DNA of 64,000 nt from Planctomyces sp. SH-PL14 (GCF_001610835.1 NZ_CP011270.1:6900001-6964000); one strand, 5' to 3'. Counted from the stretch's first letter, positions 45,412 to 54,677 are shown. The notes: generated from the letters alone by a model not told the origin. A program made the numbers and translations.

Positions 45412-45698
45412 CGCTTGCCGGCACGACTCCCATAGCTCAGACCCAACTTTCCACGGCAGCCGGGGTCAAGGGGGCGACCCCTTGCCGCCGGAGGCGCTTC
45501 CATGAGGAACCGTGGTAAGCAACGGACGTCCGCTTTGTAATCCCCGCGGGTTGGTGAGGGGGCATACGGCACGTCGTCCGCGCTCGGACACTCACTCCTT
45601 CCGACGTCTCTCGACGGCTAGGCCTCCGGCGGGCAAAGGGCCAATAAAGGAACACAGGCCCCTCTGCACTCCCCACCAGGGTGCCCCTGGACCCGGCG
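45412..45698 (+). repeat. Interspersed structured element, copy E (rearranged)
   Basis: About 287 bp, the shortest copy. The head starts 21 nt after the short HDOD-like stop. A segment of about 35 nt in the centre (the part reading like GTACCGGCGTTGAGGACTCA in other copies) is missing. The fourth hairpin loop holds an insertion with CAATAAAGGAACACAG. The tail is CCAGGGTGCCCCTGGACCC. It lies between two same-strand genes (the short HDOD-like gene and fliL). The rest of the 451-bp gap (45699-45842) shows no gene and should contain the fliL promoter. Confidence 0.9.
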
Positions 45699-45842
45699 AA
45701 AATTGCCGATCGCTGATGTCCCATTTCGCCGCATCCGCCCGCCTCTCCACACCGATCCGGCAATGTCTTCCCCGACGTTAGAGTCCCTCAAGTCCCCCAT
45801 CCACTCCTGCCGAAAAGGACGAAATCCGTAGGAGGCACACCC

Positions 45843-46520
45843 ATGGCTAACGCCCCCGCTCCCCCGCCTGGCGAGGGGCAGGAAGAGGCCCCCGTCAAGA
45901 AAGGGCCCGGCATCATCGTCTGGCTGCTGGCGGCCGTCGTCTCCGGCGGCGTAGGCTTCGCCGTACCAATCTTCCTCCCCATGGGAGACGCCGGCGACGC
46001 AGCCAAAGCGGCCTCCGAAGGAACCGAGGAACACGGTCACGAAGCCGCACCGGCCGGCCACGGCGCCCCAGCCCCGTCAGCCCACGCTGACAGCGGCCAC
46101 GGCGGCGGAGGAGGCCACGGCGCCAGTGCTCACGGAAGCGGCGGACACGGCGGAGGAGGCCACGGCGCCGGCGGACACGGGACCACCAACCCCAACGCCA
46201 CGGTCGCCTTCGTCAACTTCGGCGACATCGTGGTCAATCTCGACGAAGGACGCCTGAACCGCTATCTCCGTCTCAAGATCATGCTCCAGGTGAAGCCCCA
46301 GGACGAAGGGATCGTCACCACGGAGATGGAGACCCAGCGGACCGTCCTCAAAAGCTGGCTCCTGAGCTACCTCTCGGACAAGACCCTTTCGGACATCCGC
46401 GGGGCGGCCGGGCAGGGAATGCTCCGCCGCGAAATCCAGGAATACTTCAACACGACGCTCTTTCCCGACGGCAAAGACCGCGTCTACGACGTGCTGTTCG
46501 ACGAATTCAATATTCAATGA
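45843..46520 (+). CDS. fliL: FliL-like flagellar protein with His/Gly-rich linker
   Basis: The product is 225 residues. One membrane helix is at about 23-46 (IIVWLLAAVVSGGVGFAVPI). A linker at about 62-113 holds ten His in Gly/Ala context (GHGAGGHG and similar). The periplasmic FliL domain follows: FVNFGDIVVNLDEGRLNRYLRLKI, then VLKSWLLSYLSDKTLSDIRGAAGQ and the end VYDVLFDEFNIQ. FliL stabilises the stator-rotor interface. The linker suggests metal binding, which is inference. The stop overlaps fliM (ATGA). AGGAGG lies upstream of the ATG. Confidence 0.92.
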   Translation: MANAPAPPPGEGQEEAPVKKGPGIIVWLLAAVVSGGVGFAVPIFLPMGDAGDAAKAASEGTEEHGHEAAPAGHGAPAPSAHADSGHGGGGGHGASAHGSGGHGGGGHGAGGHGTTNPNATVAFVNFGDIVVNLDEGRLNRYLRLKIMLQVKPQDEGIVTTEMETQRTVLKSWLLSYLSDKTLSDIRGAAGQGMLRREIQEYFNTTLFPDGKDRVYDVLFDEFNIQ

Positions 46521-47413
46521 GTGACGCCGCTCCGTTGCCCCGCCATGACTTCCAGGATCCCCGGCGCCCGCCGGCCGGAGTCTGGAAGGCTTTGACGCAG
46601 TGGGTGAAGGACGCCTTCCACCTGACGCAGGAAACCTGGCAGCCGCTGCTGACCTCTCCCTGCTCGTTCGAAGTCGTCGGCGTCGAGCTCCGCGACATCC
46701 GCGAGGCGGTCGGACTGATGCCGCAGCCCGGTGTCGGGATGCAGTTCGAGTTCGCCGATGCCGCGATGGCGGGACTTCTGGTCTTTTCCCAGAAGCTGGC
46801 CGTCGGACTCCTGGCCGATCTCCTGGGAGACCGCCAGACGGAAGGTCCGGCCCCGCGTGAGCTGACCGACCTCGAAGAGTCCCTCTTGGCGATCCTCTTC
46901 CAGCAGTTGGCGACCGCCTTCGGCGAAAGCTGGCCGGCGGCGCAGCCGATCTCCAACCGCTTCCTGGAGTTCGTCGACCGTCCCCACCGGACGCGGCTGT
47001 TCGGGCCGGACGCCACGGTCGTCGCGGTCCGCCTCAAGCTCAAGATGCGGTTTGGCGAGGAAGAAGCGATCTGGCTGCTCCCGCTCGACGCCGTCGAATC
47101 CCTGCTGCGGACCGAAGCGCAGTCCTCCGACGCCGGCGACGGGCCCCCGGCGACCGTTTCGGAAGGGCTCGCCATGCAGCTGCCCGCCACGATGGTCGTG
47201 GAACTGGGCCGGACTCGCCTCAAGATGTCGGAAATTGCCGCTCTGCGGGTCGGGGACGTCATTGTTCTGGATCAATCGATCTCCCGTCTGTTACAGACCT
47301 CCATCGGGACATGCGTGAAGTTCCGGGGTTCTCCCGGCCGCGTCGGACCGCGTCAGGCCCTCCTGATCGAGTCCGTCGTCGGTGACGACGCATTTCCCGG
47401 CTCGGCTTCCTAG
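46517..47413 (+). CDS. fliM: Flagellar motor switch protein FliM, short N-terminus
   Basis: The product is 298 residues. The middle domain is seen in FHLTQETWQPLLTSPCSFEVVGV, VGLLADLLGDRQ and RELTDLEESLLAILFQQL. The C-terminal SpoA domain has LPATMVVELGRTRLKMSEIAALRVGDVIVLD. Canonical FliM starts with a CheY-P-binding peptide of the LSQxEIDALL type; nothing like it is found in the first 50 residues (SDAAPLPRHDFQDPRRPPAG...). Switching may therefore differ. It overlaps fliL by 4 bp and precedes fliP. Confidence 0.88.
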   Translation: MSDAAPLPRHDFQDPRRPPAGVWKALTQWVKDAFHLTQETWQPLLTSPCSFEVVGVELRDIREAVGLMPQPGVGMQFEFADAAMAGLLVFSQKLAVGLLADLLGDRQTEGPAPRELTDLEESLLAILFQQLATAFGESWPAAQPISNRFLEFVDRPHRTRLFGPDATVVAVRLKLKMRFGEEEAIWLLPLDAVESLLRTEAQSSDAGDGPPATVSEGLAMQLPATMVVELGRTRLKMSEIAALRVGDVIVLDQSISRLLQTSIGTCVKFRGSPGRVGPRQALLIESVVGDDAFPGSAS

Positions 47414-47535
47414 AGACCCGCTCCCGGCTCCGTCCGGAAGTCGTGTTTCGGGCCGCGCTCCGGTGCCTTTCGGCCTTCGACCGCTCGCGTTTGAGCGGCG
47501 ACGGGCTGCGCGGCTGCCGCGGACAGGAGGTCCGC

Positions 47536-48225
47536 ATGAACGAGACGATCCAGGACCTGGCTCAGAACGCCGCGACCGGCGCCGCACCCGCTCTCGGGCA
47601 GCCGCTGCAGATCGCGCTGATGCTCGGCGCGCTGGCCTTCATCTCCGCCGCCCTCGTGACCCTGACCGCGTTCACGCGGATCATCATCGTCCTCTCATTC
47701 GTCCGCCGGGCCCTCTCGACGCAGGAAATCCCCCCGACGCAGGTCCTGATCGGCCTCGCCCTCTTCCTGACGCTGTTCGTCATGGGCCCCACGCTCGACG
47801 GCATCGACAAGGACGCCGTCCGGCCCTTCATGGCCGAAAAGATCTCCGGAATGCAGGCCTGGGAGATCGGAAGCGGGCACCTGCGGACGTTCATGACCCG
47901 CCAGACCCGCAAGCAGGACCTCGCCCTCTTCCTCGACCTCGCCGGCCTCAAGAAGGTGAGCGGCCCCGAAGCGGTCCCGTGGCGGGTCCTGATGCCCGCC
48001 TTCGTCACGAGCGAGCTGCGGACCGCCTTCATCATGGGGTTCTGCATCTACCTCCCGTTCCTCCTCGTCGACCTCGTCGTCTCGATCATCCTGATGAGTC
48101 TCGGCCTGATGATGATGCCTCCGGTCATCATCTCCGCCCCCTGCAAGTTATTGCTGTTCGTCCTCGTGGACGGCTGGACGATCCTGCTGAAAGCCCTGAG
48201 CCTGAGTTTTCACTCGACAGGGTAG
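47536..48225 (+). CDS. fliP: Flagellar export gate protein FliP
   Basis: The product is 229 residues from an ATG with AGGAGG 6 nt upstream. Features are LVTLTAFTRIIIVLSFVRRAL, PTQVLIGLALFLTLFVMGPTL, MPAFVTSELRTAFIMGFCIYLPF and CKLLLFVLVDGWTILLKAL. FliP is the core of the export gate. Enterobacterial FliP has a cleaved signal peptide; this one begins with a polar stretch (NETIQDLAQNAATG), so the first helix probably acts as the export signal. The gate partners fliQ and fliR are in block 1. Confidence 0.96.
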   Translation: MNETIQDLAQNAATGAAPALGQPLQIALMLGALAFISAALVTLTAFTRIIIVLSFVRRALSTQEIPPTQVLIGLALFLTLFVMGPTLDGIDKDAVRPFMAEKISGMQAWEIGSGHLRTFMTRQTRKQDLALFLDLAGLKKVSGPEAVPWRVLMPAFVTSELRTAFIMGFCIYLPFLLVDLVVSIILMSLGLMMMPPVIISAPCKLLLFVLVDGWTILLKALSLSFHSTG

Positions 48226-48317
48226 GGGAGTGGACGAGGGACTAGGGACAAGGGTCTGGCGATCGAGACGCGAGACCGGAGTTCATCGCCGACAGTCACT
48301 CCAACCGTTTTGTCCGC

Positions 48318-50432
48318 ATGTCGACTGCTACGCCCAATCCCGCCGCCAAGATGTCCAACCAGAGCGACACACTGCTCTCGTTCGGGCTGCTGGCGATCCT
48401 CGTTGTCATGCTCGTGCCGCTGCCGACGGCGCTGCTCGACATGCTGATCGCCTTCAACCTTGGCGTGACCGTGCTGCTGATGCTCGTCACGCTGAACGCC
48501 AAGCAGGCGCTCGACCTGTCGGTCTTCCCGTCGCTGCTGCTGCTCCTGACGCTCTACCGCCTCTCGCTCAACGTGGCGACGACGCGACTGATTCTCCTCG
48601 ACGGCGACGCCGGCCGGATCGTTTCGACATTCGGCAACTTCGTCGTCGGCGGGAACCTGATCGTCGGGCTCGTGATCTTTTTGATCCTGGTCATCATCCA
48701 GTTTGTCGTCATCACCAAGGGGGCCTCGCGCGTCTCGGAAGTCGCCGCCCGCTTCACCTTGGACGCCATGCCGGGCAAGCAGATGGCGATCGACGCCGAG
48801 CTCAACGCCGGCGCGATCAACGAAACCGAAGCCCGCCGCCGCCGCGACCTCCTGACCCGCGAGACTGAGTTCTACGGGGGTATGGACGGGGCGAGCAAAT
48901 TCGTCCGCGGCGACGCGATCGCCGGCCTGATCATCACGGCGATCAATCTCGTCGGGGGCGTGGCCCTCGGCCTCACGAACGGGATGACGTTTGCCGACTC
49001 CCTCCGCAACTACGCGGTGCTGAGCGTCGGCGACGGTCTCATCTCGCAGATTCCCGCCCTGATCATCGCCACAACCGCCGGTATCCTCTCGACCAAGGCG
49101 AACTCCGCGACGAGCCTCGGCCAGGAAATCGGCGACCAGATGTTCCGCCACGAGCGGTCGCTGATCGTCGGCGCGGTGATTGTCGCCGCGATGGCCCTCA
49201 CCCCCGGCCTCCCCAAGCTCCCGTTCCTCGCCCTTGCCGGCGGTCTCTGGTGGCGGGTCGCGCGGGGCCGGAAGGCGAAGGCGGAACCGGTCAAGGAGCC
49301 GGTCCAGGAGAAGACTGCCGAAGTCCGCGAGATCGAGCATCTGCAGGAGTTCCTGATCACCGACCGCGCCATCATCGAGGTCGGGACGCGGCTCATTCCC
49401 TTCGTGAACAACAAGCAGGGGAAGAGCGTCACCGAGCAGATCACGTCACTCCGCCGTGACTTCTCGCGAACCAACGGGATCTGGATCCCGCCGGTGCGGG
49501 TCATCAACAGCGTCGAACTGGAGCCCGAGACCTACCGTGTCCTGATCGCCGGCCGGACCGTCGCCAAGGCCACGATCCGTGTCGACATGGTGATGGCGAT
49601 CGCTCCCGACGACCGCCCGATCCCGGTCCCGGGCGAAGACACCCGCGAGCCCGCCTTCAATCTTCCCGCCCGCTGGATCGCCACCGAGAGCCAGCGGCTG
49701 GCCGAGATCCACGGCTGCACGGTCGTCGATCCAGCGAGCGTGCTCGTGACGCACCTCGGGGAAGTCCTCAAGCGGCACGGCCACGAGCTTATCAGCCGCG
49801 AAGACGTCAAGAAGATGATCGATACCGTCAAGGCGTTCGCGCCGACGGTCGTGGAGGAGCTGAAGCCGGACGTGGTCCGGATGGCGGTCCTGCATCAGGT
49901 CCTCGTCCTGCTCGCCGCCGAGCGGGTGGCGCTGGCCGACCTTGTCCTGATCCTCGAATCGGTCCTCAACCATGGGCCGCAGATCAAGGTTCCCGAAGAC
50001 CTCGCCGACCGTGTTCGCGAAGACCTCGGGCGGCTGATCTGCGACCGCTACCGCGACGACGGCGGTTCGCTGCGGGTGGTGATCCTCGATCCCCGTCTGG
50101 AGAAGCAGCTTCGGGACTCGATCCGGGAGAAGCAGCTGGCTCTCGCTCCACAGCCGCTGGAGAAGCTGCTTGGATCGCTCTCAGCGCAGGTGCAGAATGC
50201 CCAGCGCCAGCAGTTGCCGCTGGCGGTGTTGATCGACAAGACGCTTCGCCGTCCGTTGCGGCGGCTGCTGGTCCGGGCCGCGCCGGACCTGGGGGTCATC
50301 AGTTATCAGGAAGTTCCGCCGGACATCATGCTTCAGACGGTGACGATGCTGAAGCTGGAAGATGTTTTCCCGGCGGCACCGGGCGATGCGGCCCGTGCTC
50401 CGAATCCGCTGGCGGATCTGATGGCCGCCTAG
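48318..50432 (+). CDS. flhA: Flagellar export gate protein FlhA
   Basis: The product is 704 residues. Eight membrane helices fill the first half. The FHIPEP family core is seen in FPSLLLLLTLYRLSLNVATTR and GDAGRIVSTFGNFVVGGN, with FTLDAMPGKQMAIDAELNAGAI and FYGGMDGASKFVRGDAIAG following. The cytoplasmic C-terminal domain (about 355-700) binds chaperone-substrate complexes. It ends block 4. Repeat copy F starts 7 nt after the stop. Confidence 0.98.
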   Translation: MSTATPNPAAKMSNQSDTLLSFGLLAILVVMLVPLPTALLDMLIAFNLGVTVLLMLVTLNAKQALDLSVFPSLLLLLTLYRLSLNVATTRLILLDGDAGRIVSTFGNFVVGGNLIVGLVIFLILVIIQFVVITKGASRVSEVAARFTLDAMPGKQMAIDAELNAGAINETEARRRRDLLTRETEFYGGMDGASKFVRGDAIAGLIITAINLVGGVALGLTNGMTFADSLRNYAVLSVGDGLISQIPALIIATTAGILSTKANSATSLGQEIGDQMFRHERSLIVGAVIVAAMALTPGLPKLPFLALAGGLWWRVARGRKAKAEPVKEPVQEKTAEVREIEHLQEFLITDRAIIEVGTRLIPFVNNKQGKSVTEQITSLRRDFSRTNGIWIPPVRVINSVELEPETYRVLIAGRTVAKATIRVDMVMAIAPDDRPIPVPGEDTREPAFNLPARWIATESQRLAEIHGCTVVDPASVLVTHLGEVLKRHGHELISREDVKKMIDTVKAFAPTVVEELKPDVVRMAVLHQVLVLLAAERVALADLVLILESVLNHGPQIKVPEDLADRVREDLGRLICDRYRDDGGSLRVVILDPRLEKQLRDSIREKQLALAPQPLEKLLGSLSAQVQNAQRQQLPLAVLIDKTLRRPLRRLLVRAAPDLGVISYQEVPPDIMLQTVTMLKLEDVFPAAPGDAARAPNPLADLMAA

Positions 50433-50438
50433 AACCGC

Positions 50439-50750
50439 GTCCTTGCCGGGACGGCTCGTTAGCTCAAACCCAACGTGCCACGGCCGCTGGGGTCAAGGGG
50501 GCCACGCCCCCTTGCCGCCGGAGGCGCTTCAATGAGGAACCGTGGTAAAACGACGGCTGTCCCCTTTGTGGCACCGGCGTTGAGGACTCACCGCTTGCTC
50601 TGAAGTCCCCGCGGGTTGGTGAGGGGGCATACGACACGGTGTCCGCGCTTGGACACGATCTCCTTCAGACATCTCTCGACGAGAGGGCCTCCGGCGGGCA
50701 AGGGCATTCTGCCCCCTGCACCCCCTGACCAGGGTGCCCCTGGACCCGGT
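50439..50750 (+). repeat. Interspersed structured element, copy F
   Basis: About 312 bp. The head (GTCCTTGCCGGGAC) starts 7 nt after the flhA stop. The tail (CCAGGGTGCCCCTGGACCCGGT) ends 4 nt before the convergent gcvPB stop. Intact hairpins: CAAGGGGGCCACGCCCCCTTG, GTGTCCGCGCTTGGACAC, CTCTCGACGAGAG, GCAAGGGCATTCTGCCCCCTGC, CCAGGGTGCCCCTGG. Confidence 0.92.
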
Positions 50751-50754
50751 AAGG

Positions 50755-52233
50755 TCAACCGTCCTTCAGGCACGCTTTCCAACGGAACTTCGGATTCCGA
50801 CCCGCCGCCACCTCATCCGGCCGACGAATCCCCGTCGTGTGCGGCGCCTGCTTCAACATCGCCGGATCCTCCTCCACAATCTTCCGCACCGCTTCCACAA
50901 ACGCATCCAGCGTCGCCTTTGACTCCGTCTCCGTCGGCTCAATCATCAACGCTTCCGGCACCACGAGCGGGAAGTACACCGTCGGAGCATGGAACCCATA
51001 GTCCAGCAGCCGCTTGGCGATCTCCATCGCCGTAATCCCGCGGCCATCCTTGAGCGACTTCGCCGAAGCCACAAACTCGTGCATGCAGAACCCGCCATGC
51101 GGCACCGGCAGCACATCCTTCAACCGAGCCTTCAGATAGTTCGCATTCAGCACCGCCTGCTCGGTCATCTCCCGAGCCCCCTGCGGACCCAGCGTCCGCA
51201 GATAGAAATACCCCCGCAGCAGAATCCCGACGTTCCCAAAGAAGCTCCGCACCCGCCCGATCGACTTCGGCGGCGTCTTGAGGCGATAGGTGGCCTCGCC
51301 CCCCGCCGCGGCGGTCTTCTCGATCACCGGGCCGGGCAAGTAATCCGCCAGGAACGGCCGAACGGCAATCGGCCCCGACCCCGGCCCGCCGGCGCCGTGA
51401 GGACCCGTGAAGGTCTTGTGCACGTTGTAGTGCATCATGTCGCCGCCAAAGTCCCCCGGCCGCGTCACCCCGACGATGGCATTCATGTTCGCCCCGTCGA
51501 TGTAGACCAACCCGCCGACGTCATGCAGCATCTTCGAGATCTGGGCGATGTCCTTCTCAAAGATCCCCAGCGTGTTCGGATTCGTCACCATGAAGACTGC
51601 GGTCGAATCGTCGAGATGCGTCTGCAGCTCCTTGACGTCGACGAGGCCGTTCGCGGACGGCGGCAGCTGCACGCAGTCAAAGCCGGCGATCGCCGCGCTT
51701 GCGGGATTGGTCCCGTGGGCGCTGCTCGGGAAGAGAACCTTCGTCCGCTTCTCACCCCGGTCCTTGAAGTACGCCGCGGCGGTGAGCAGCGCGGCGAATT
51801 CTCCCTGAGCCCCGGCCGCCGGCTGCAGCGACACCGCCGGCAGCCCGGCGATCTCGGCCAGCATTTCCTGCATTTCATAGAGGAGAGCCAGCATCCCCTG
51901 CGTGTCTTCCTCGCGAGCGTGCGGGTGGAGGTCGACCAGGCCGTGCAGACGGGAAAGCCGCTCATGCCGCTTGGGGTTGTACTTCATCGTACAGCTCCCG
52001 AGCGGATAGAAGTGCGTGTCGACGCACATGTTCTGCGTCGAGAGGTTCACGAAGTGCCGGACGACATCCGGTTCGGAGAGTTCCGGCAGTCCCGGCGGCT
52101 GCGGAGCGACATTGTCGTGACCCAGCAGCTCGGCCAGTGGAGCGGCCGGCACGTCGCACTTCGGAAAGATCGCGGCCCGACGACCGGGGGACGAGAGCTC
52201 GAACAGCGGACGGGTCGCCTGGACGTTACGCAT
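50755..52233 (-). CDS. gcvPB: Glycine dehydrogenase (decarboxylating) subunit 2
   Basis: The product is 492 residues. It is the PLP-carrying half of split P-protein in the glycine cleavage system, which decarboxylates glycine and passes the aminomethyl group to GcvH lipoate. The PLP Lys is K273 in HYNVHKTFTGPHGAGGPGSG. Other features are FYPLGSCTMKYNPK, LQPAAGAQGEFAAL and FPSSAHGTNPASA. The gcvPA, gcvH and gcvT genes are not visible; they may lie elsewhere. Repeat copy F lies immediately after the stop. Confidence 0.97.
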   Translation of the reverse strand: MRNVQATRPLFELSSPGRRAAIFPKCDVPAAPLAELLGHDNVAPQPPGLPELSEPDVVRHFVNLSTQNMCVDTHFYPLGSCTMKYNPKRHERLSRLHGLVDLHPHAREEDTQGMLALLYEMQEMLAEIAGLPAVSLQPAAGAQGEFAALLTAAAYFKDRGEKRTKVLFPSSAHGTNPASAAIAGFDCVQLPPSANGLVDVKELQTHLDDSTAVFMVTNPNTLGIFEKDIAQISKMLHDVGGLVYIDGANMNAIVGVTRPGDFGGDMMHYNVHKTFTGPHGAGGPGSGPIAVRPFLADYLPGPVIEKTAAAGGEATYRLKTPPKSIGRVRSFFGNVGILLRGYFYLRTLGPQGAREMTEQAVLNANYLKARLKDVLPVPHGGFCMHEFVASAKSLKDGRGITAMEIAKRLLDYGFHAPTVYFPLVVPEALMIEPTETESKATLDAFVEAVRKIVEEDPAMLKQAPHTTGIRRPDEVAAGRNPKFRWKACLKDG

Positions 52234-52390
52234 TGGTCAATCGGAAGTCAGTGGGAAGTCTGCGAGCGGGGCGGGGAAGTGTGTCGAACAGGGGGACGAC
52301 ACACAAGCACCCCAAAACGGTCGCCGCAGGGCGATCGGTCCAGCATCGTAGAAGTCTGTGCAGTTTAGCGGAAGCGGCGGGCCGATTCGC

Positions 52391-54193
52391 TCACGGACTC
52401 TTCGAGGGATCGGAGACTTCAGATGCGTATAGGGCGGCGAGCTGCACCCCTTCCCGGCAAACTTCCGCCAGGAGCCGGAAGCCATTGGCGGCGACGCGGT
52501 CTTCACGAAGGGTTTCCCAGGGATCCGCCATCCGCCGGTGAACGACAACGTAGCGGACTTCGCTGCGAATCCGGTCCTCAAACGAAGCCAGACGGACCCC
52601 GTGCCGCTGCAGGATCGGCGACTGGGCCTCGAGATCGGGAAGCTGCAGCGGGTGCAGCACAGGAGCGACATGAACCGTCGCCCCCTCGGGCACGTTTCGG
52701 ACGATCTCCTCCTGGAACGTCCGGTTGACCGACTCCCCCCAGTAGCTCCGCTCAAAGCCCAGCCGGTTCGCCCCCCAGAGCCCGCTGACCGCGACATTGT
52801 AGTGGCTGAGCAGGAACGGCCAGACGGTCCAATACCCTGCGGTCTGGATCGCCAGAAAGCTCCCCATTGCAATCGCCGCCAGCCGGGATCTTCCCAGGAC
52901 AGGGGGAGCGGTTGGTGAACTCGCGGCTTCGGCAGCGACACCCGGCGAGAACCGTCTTTCGAGCCGCGCCCACATCACCGCAGCCCCTCGCCCGATGAAG
53001 ACACCCCACAGCGGATAGATGATGAGGAACAGCCGTTCCCCGTCGTACACCGCGATCCCTGGCTTGGCGAACAGCACGAGCGGGAACAGGATTGCCGTCA
53101 GAACGAGCTGCAGCCGCGGATCGCGGAGCGGAGTCGCGGGCAAAGATGCCGGAGCTGATGGCGACTTCGCAACGAGTCCCAGCAAGGCGGCGATATGGAG
53201 TCCGAGCGGGACCGTGACCGCAAAGATCACGAACGGATAGTGCCACGGCACGTCGATGTCGGCGAACTTCGTCCCTTCGTAGTAGCAGTAGAGGACTTGC
53301 CGGTCCGTTGACCGGGCGAAGAAGTCGATGACGTGCGCTACCGGGTTCAGCCACAGCCAGGGCCAGCCGACGAAGAAGGTCAAAAAGCCGACGACACCGA
53401 AGATCGCCCCGGGCAGGATCGCCCGATGCCGGAAGTGCCACAGCCCCCACAGTCCGACCGGGACTGCGGCCAGCGCTCCCTGGATCTTTGTCAGCAGCGC
53501 CAGGCCGAACAGGAATCCCGCGAACATCGCCGCACTCATCGCGACCTTCGCGGGCTTTCCCGCAACCGGAGCGACCATCGAACGCGACCACGCATCCGCG
53601 ACGTACAGGATCGTCGCCGTGTAGGTCAGTCCAACGAACGTCTCCAGCGAGGCGATATGCGAGTGGCCGAACAGCCTGGGAATCAGGGCCAGCGAGAGCG
53701 CCGCGAGCCACCCGGCCCGCACTCCGCACCATCGGCTCGTAAACCATCCGACGAGGAAAACCGTCAGGCCGAACGCCAGGGCCGGGGCGATGCGGGCATC
53801 CGCCGTCACATAGTCGGTCGGCGGCCGCCCGCGGAACGCCTGGACCGTGTCATGCACCACCCCCATCGCGACCCGGCCGAGGGGCGGGTGATCGGGGTTG
53901 TAGGCCCGCGTGCCGAAGATCTCCTTGATGCTGTCCCAAGCCAGGACCCCCAGGCCGTAGATCCGGACCGACCGGACCAGATACATCCCCATCTCGACGT
54001 TGTAGACCTCATCCAGTGTCAGCCCTGGACCCGCCGGGAGGTGCGGGAGGTTCCCTGCCGGATCGCGGGTCACGATGGACGCGGTCGAGGCGAGCACCGA
54101 GATCAGGACGAGCACCGCGATCGAACTTCGCCACCAGGGGCAGCCGAGGTCGGGAGCGGGATCGCCGGGGTGAGGAACGGAAGACATCAGCAA
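52391..54193 (-). CDS. GT39/ArnT-like polytopic glycosyltransferase
   Basis: The product is 600 residues; an ATG two codons later is also possible. The topology is of the GT-C type: a first helix at about 25-42, then LTLDEVYNVEMGMYLVRSVR, in which Asp-Glu fits the catalytic acidic pair of the first periplasmic loop, then about ten helices and a soluble C-terminal region of about 130 residues. NPDHPPLGRVAMGV is typical of the family. It would transfer a sugar from a polyprenyl-phosphate donor to a lipid or protein on the outer face of the inner membrane. Donor and acceptor unknown. It is 157 bp upstream of gcvPB on the same strand. Confidence 0.82.
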   Translation of the reverse strand: MLMSSVPHPGDPAPDLGCPWWRSSIAVLVLISVLASTASIVTRDPAGNLPHLPAGPGLTLDEVYNVEMGMYLVRSVRIYGLGVLAWDSIKEIFGTRAYNPDHPPLGRVAMGVVHDTVQAFRGRPPTDYVTADARIAPALAFGLTVFLVGWFTSRWCGVRAGWLAALSLALIPRLFGHSHIASLETFVGLTYTATILYVADAWSRSMVAPVAGKPAKVAMSAAMFAGFLFGLALLTKIQGALAAVPVGLWGLWHFRHRAILPGAIFGVVGFLTFFVGWPWLWLNPVAHVIDFFARSTDRQVLYCYYEGTKFADIDVPWHYPFVIFAVTVPLGLHIAALLGLVAKSPSAPASLPATPLRDPRLQLVLTAILFPLVLFAKPGIAVYDGERLFLIIYPLWGVFIGRGAAVMWARLERRFSPGVAAEAASSPTAPPVLGRSRLAAIAMGSFLAIQTAGYWTVWPFLLSHYNVAVSGLWGANRLGFERSYWGESVNRTFQEEIVRNVPEGATVHVAPVLHPLQLPDLEAQSPILQRHGVRLASFEDRIRSEVRYVVVHRRMADPWETLREDRVAANGFRLLAEVCREGVQLAALYASEVSDPSKSP

Positions 54194-54485
54194 GAGATCG
54201 CGGGAACGGACGCAGGGGGAGACCGGCTCATCATGGAGCCGTCACGAGGCGTCGGCCAGTCGATTGCAGAGGAGGGACCGGAAACCGGCAGCGGAATCAG
54301 AACAGGAGAACGACGATCCGAAGTTCGGAATCTGCGGCCTGGCCTGGAAAAACCGAGGGAAACGGTCGTGCGGAGAGGACCGGTCCGGACGCCGGGCCGC
54401 GATAGCTCCGGTCGATGTTCCCCATGAAGAGGGGATATGATCCTCAGGGTGGGCTGAGAACGGGTTCGACCGGAGAGGCAGGCTC
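54194..54485. other. Divergent intergenic region, no gene seen
   Basis: This 292-bp spacer lies between the glycosyltransferase 5' end and a small plus-strand frame. It likely carries the glycosyltransferase promoter. No structure or gene stood out. Confidence 0.4.
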
Positions 54486-54677
54486 GTGGGCAACGGAAGG
54501 GCGGGGCTGGCGGAGGGCGCGTTCGGTTTGTGGATCTTCGCCTGCGCGGTCTTCCTGGAACTCGTTGCGACGGACACGATCCCGCTCTACTGGTGGATCG
54601 TCGCGTTCTTCTTCGGCCCGTTTGCCCTTCTCCTCTGCGCGTTCCTTCTGATTCTCTGCTTCGGGGCCAGGAAGTGA
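54486..54677 (+). CDS. Small two-helix membrane protein
   Basis: The product is 63 residues from a GTG. Two hydrophobic segments (LWIFACAVFLELVATD and YWWIVAFFFGPFALLLCAFL) are separated by a short loop, and the protein ends in GARK. No clear ribosome-binding site and no family were recognised. Hydrophobic content is more ordered than in chance frames here, but expression is unproven. Confidence 0.45.
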   Translation: MGNGRAGLAEGAFGLWIFACAVFLELVATDTIPLYWWIVAFFFGPFALLLCAFLLILCFGARK

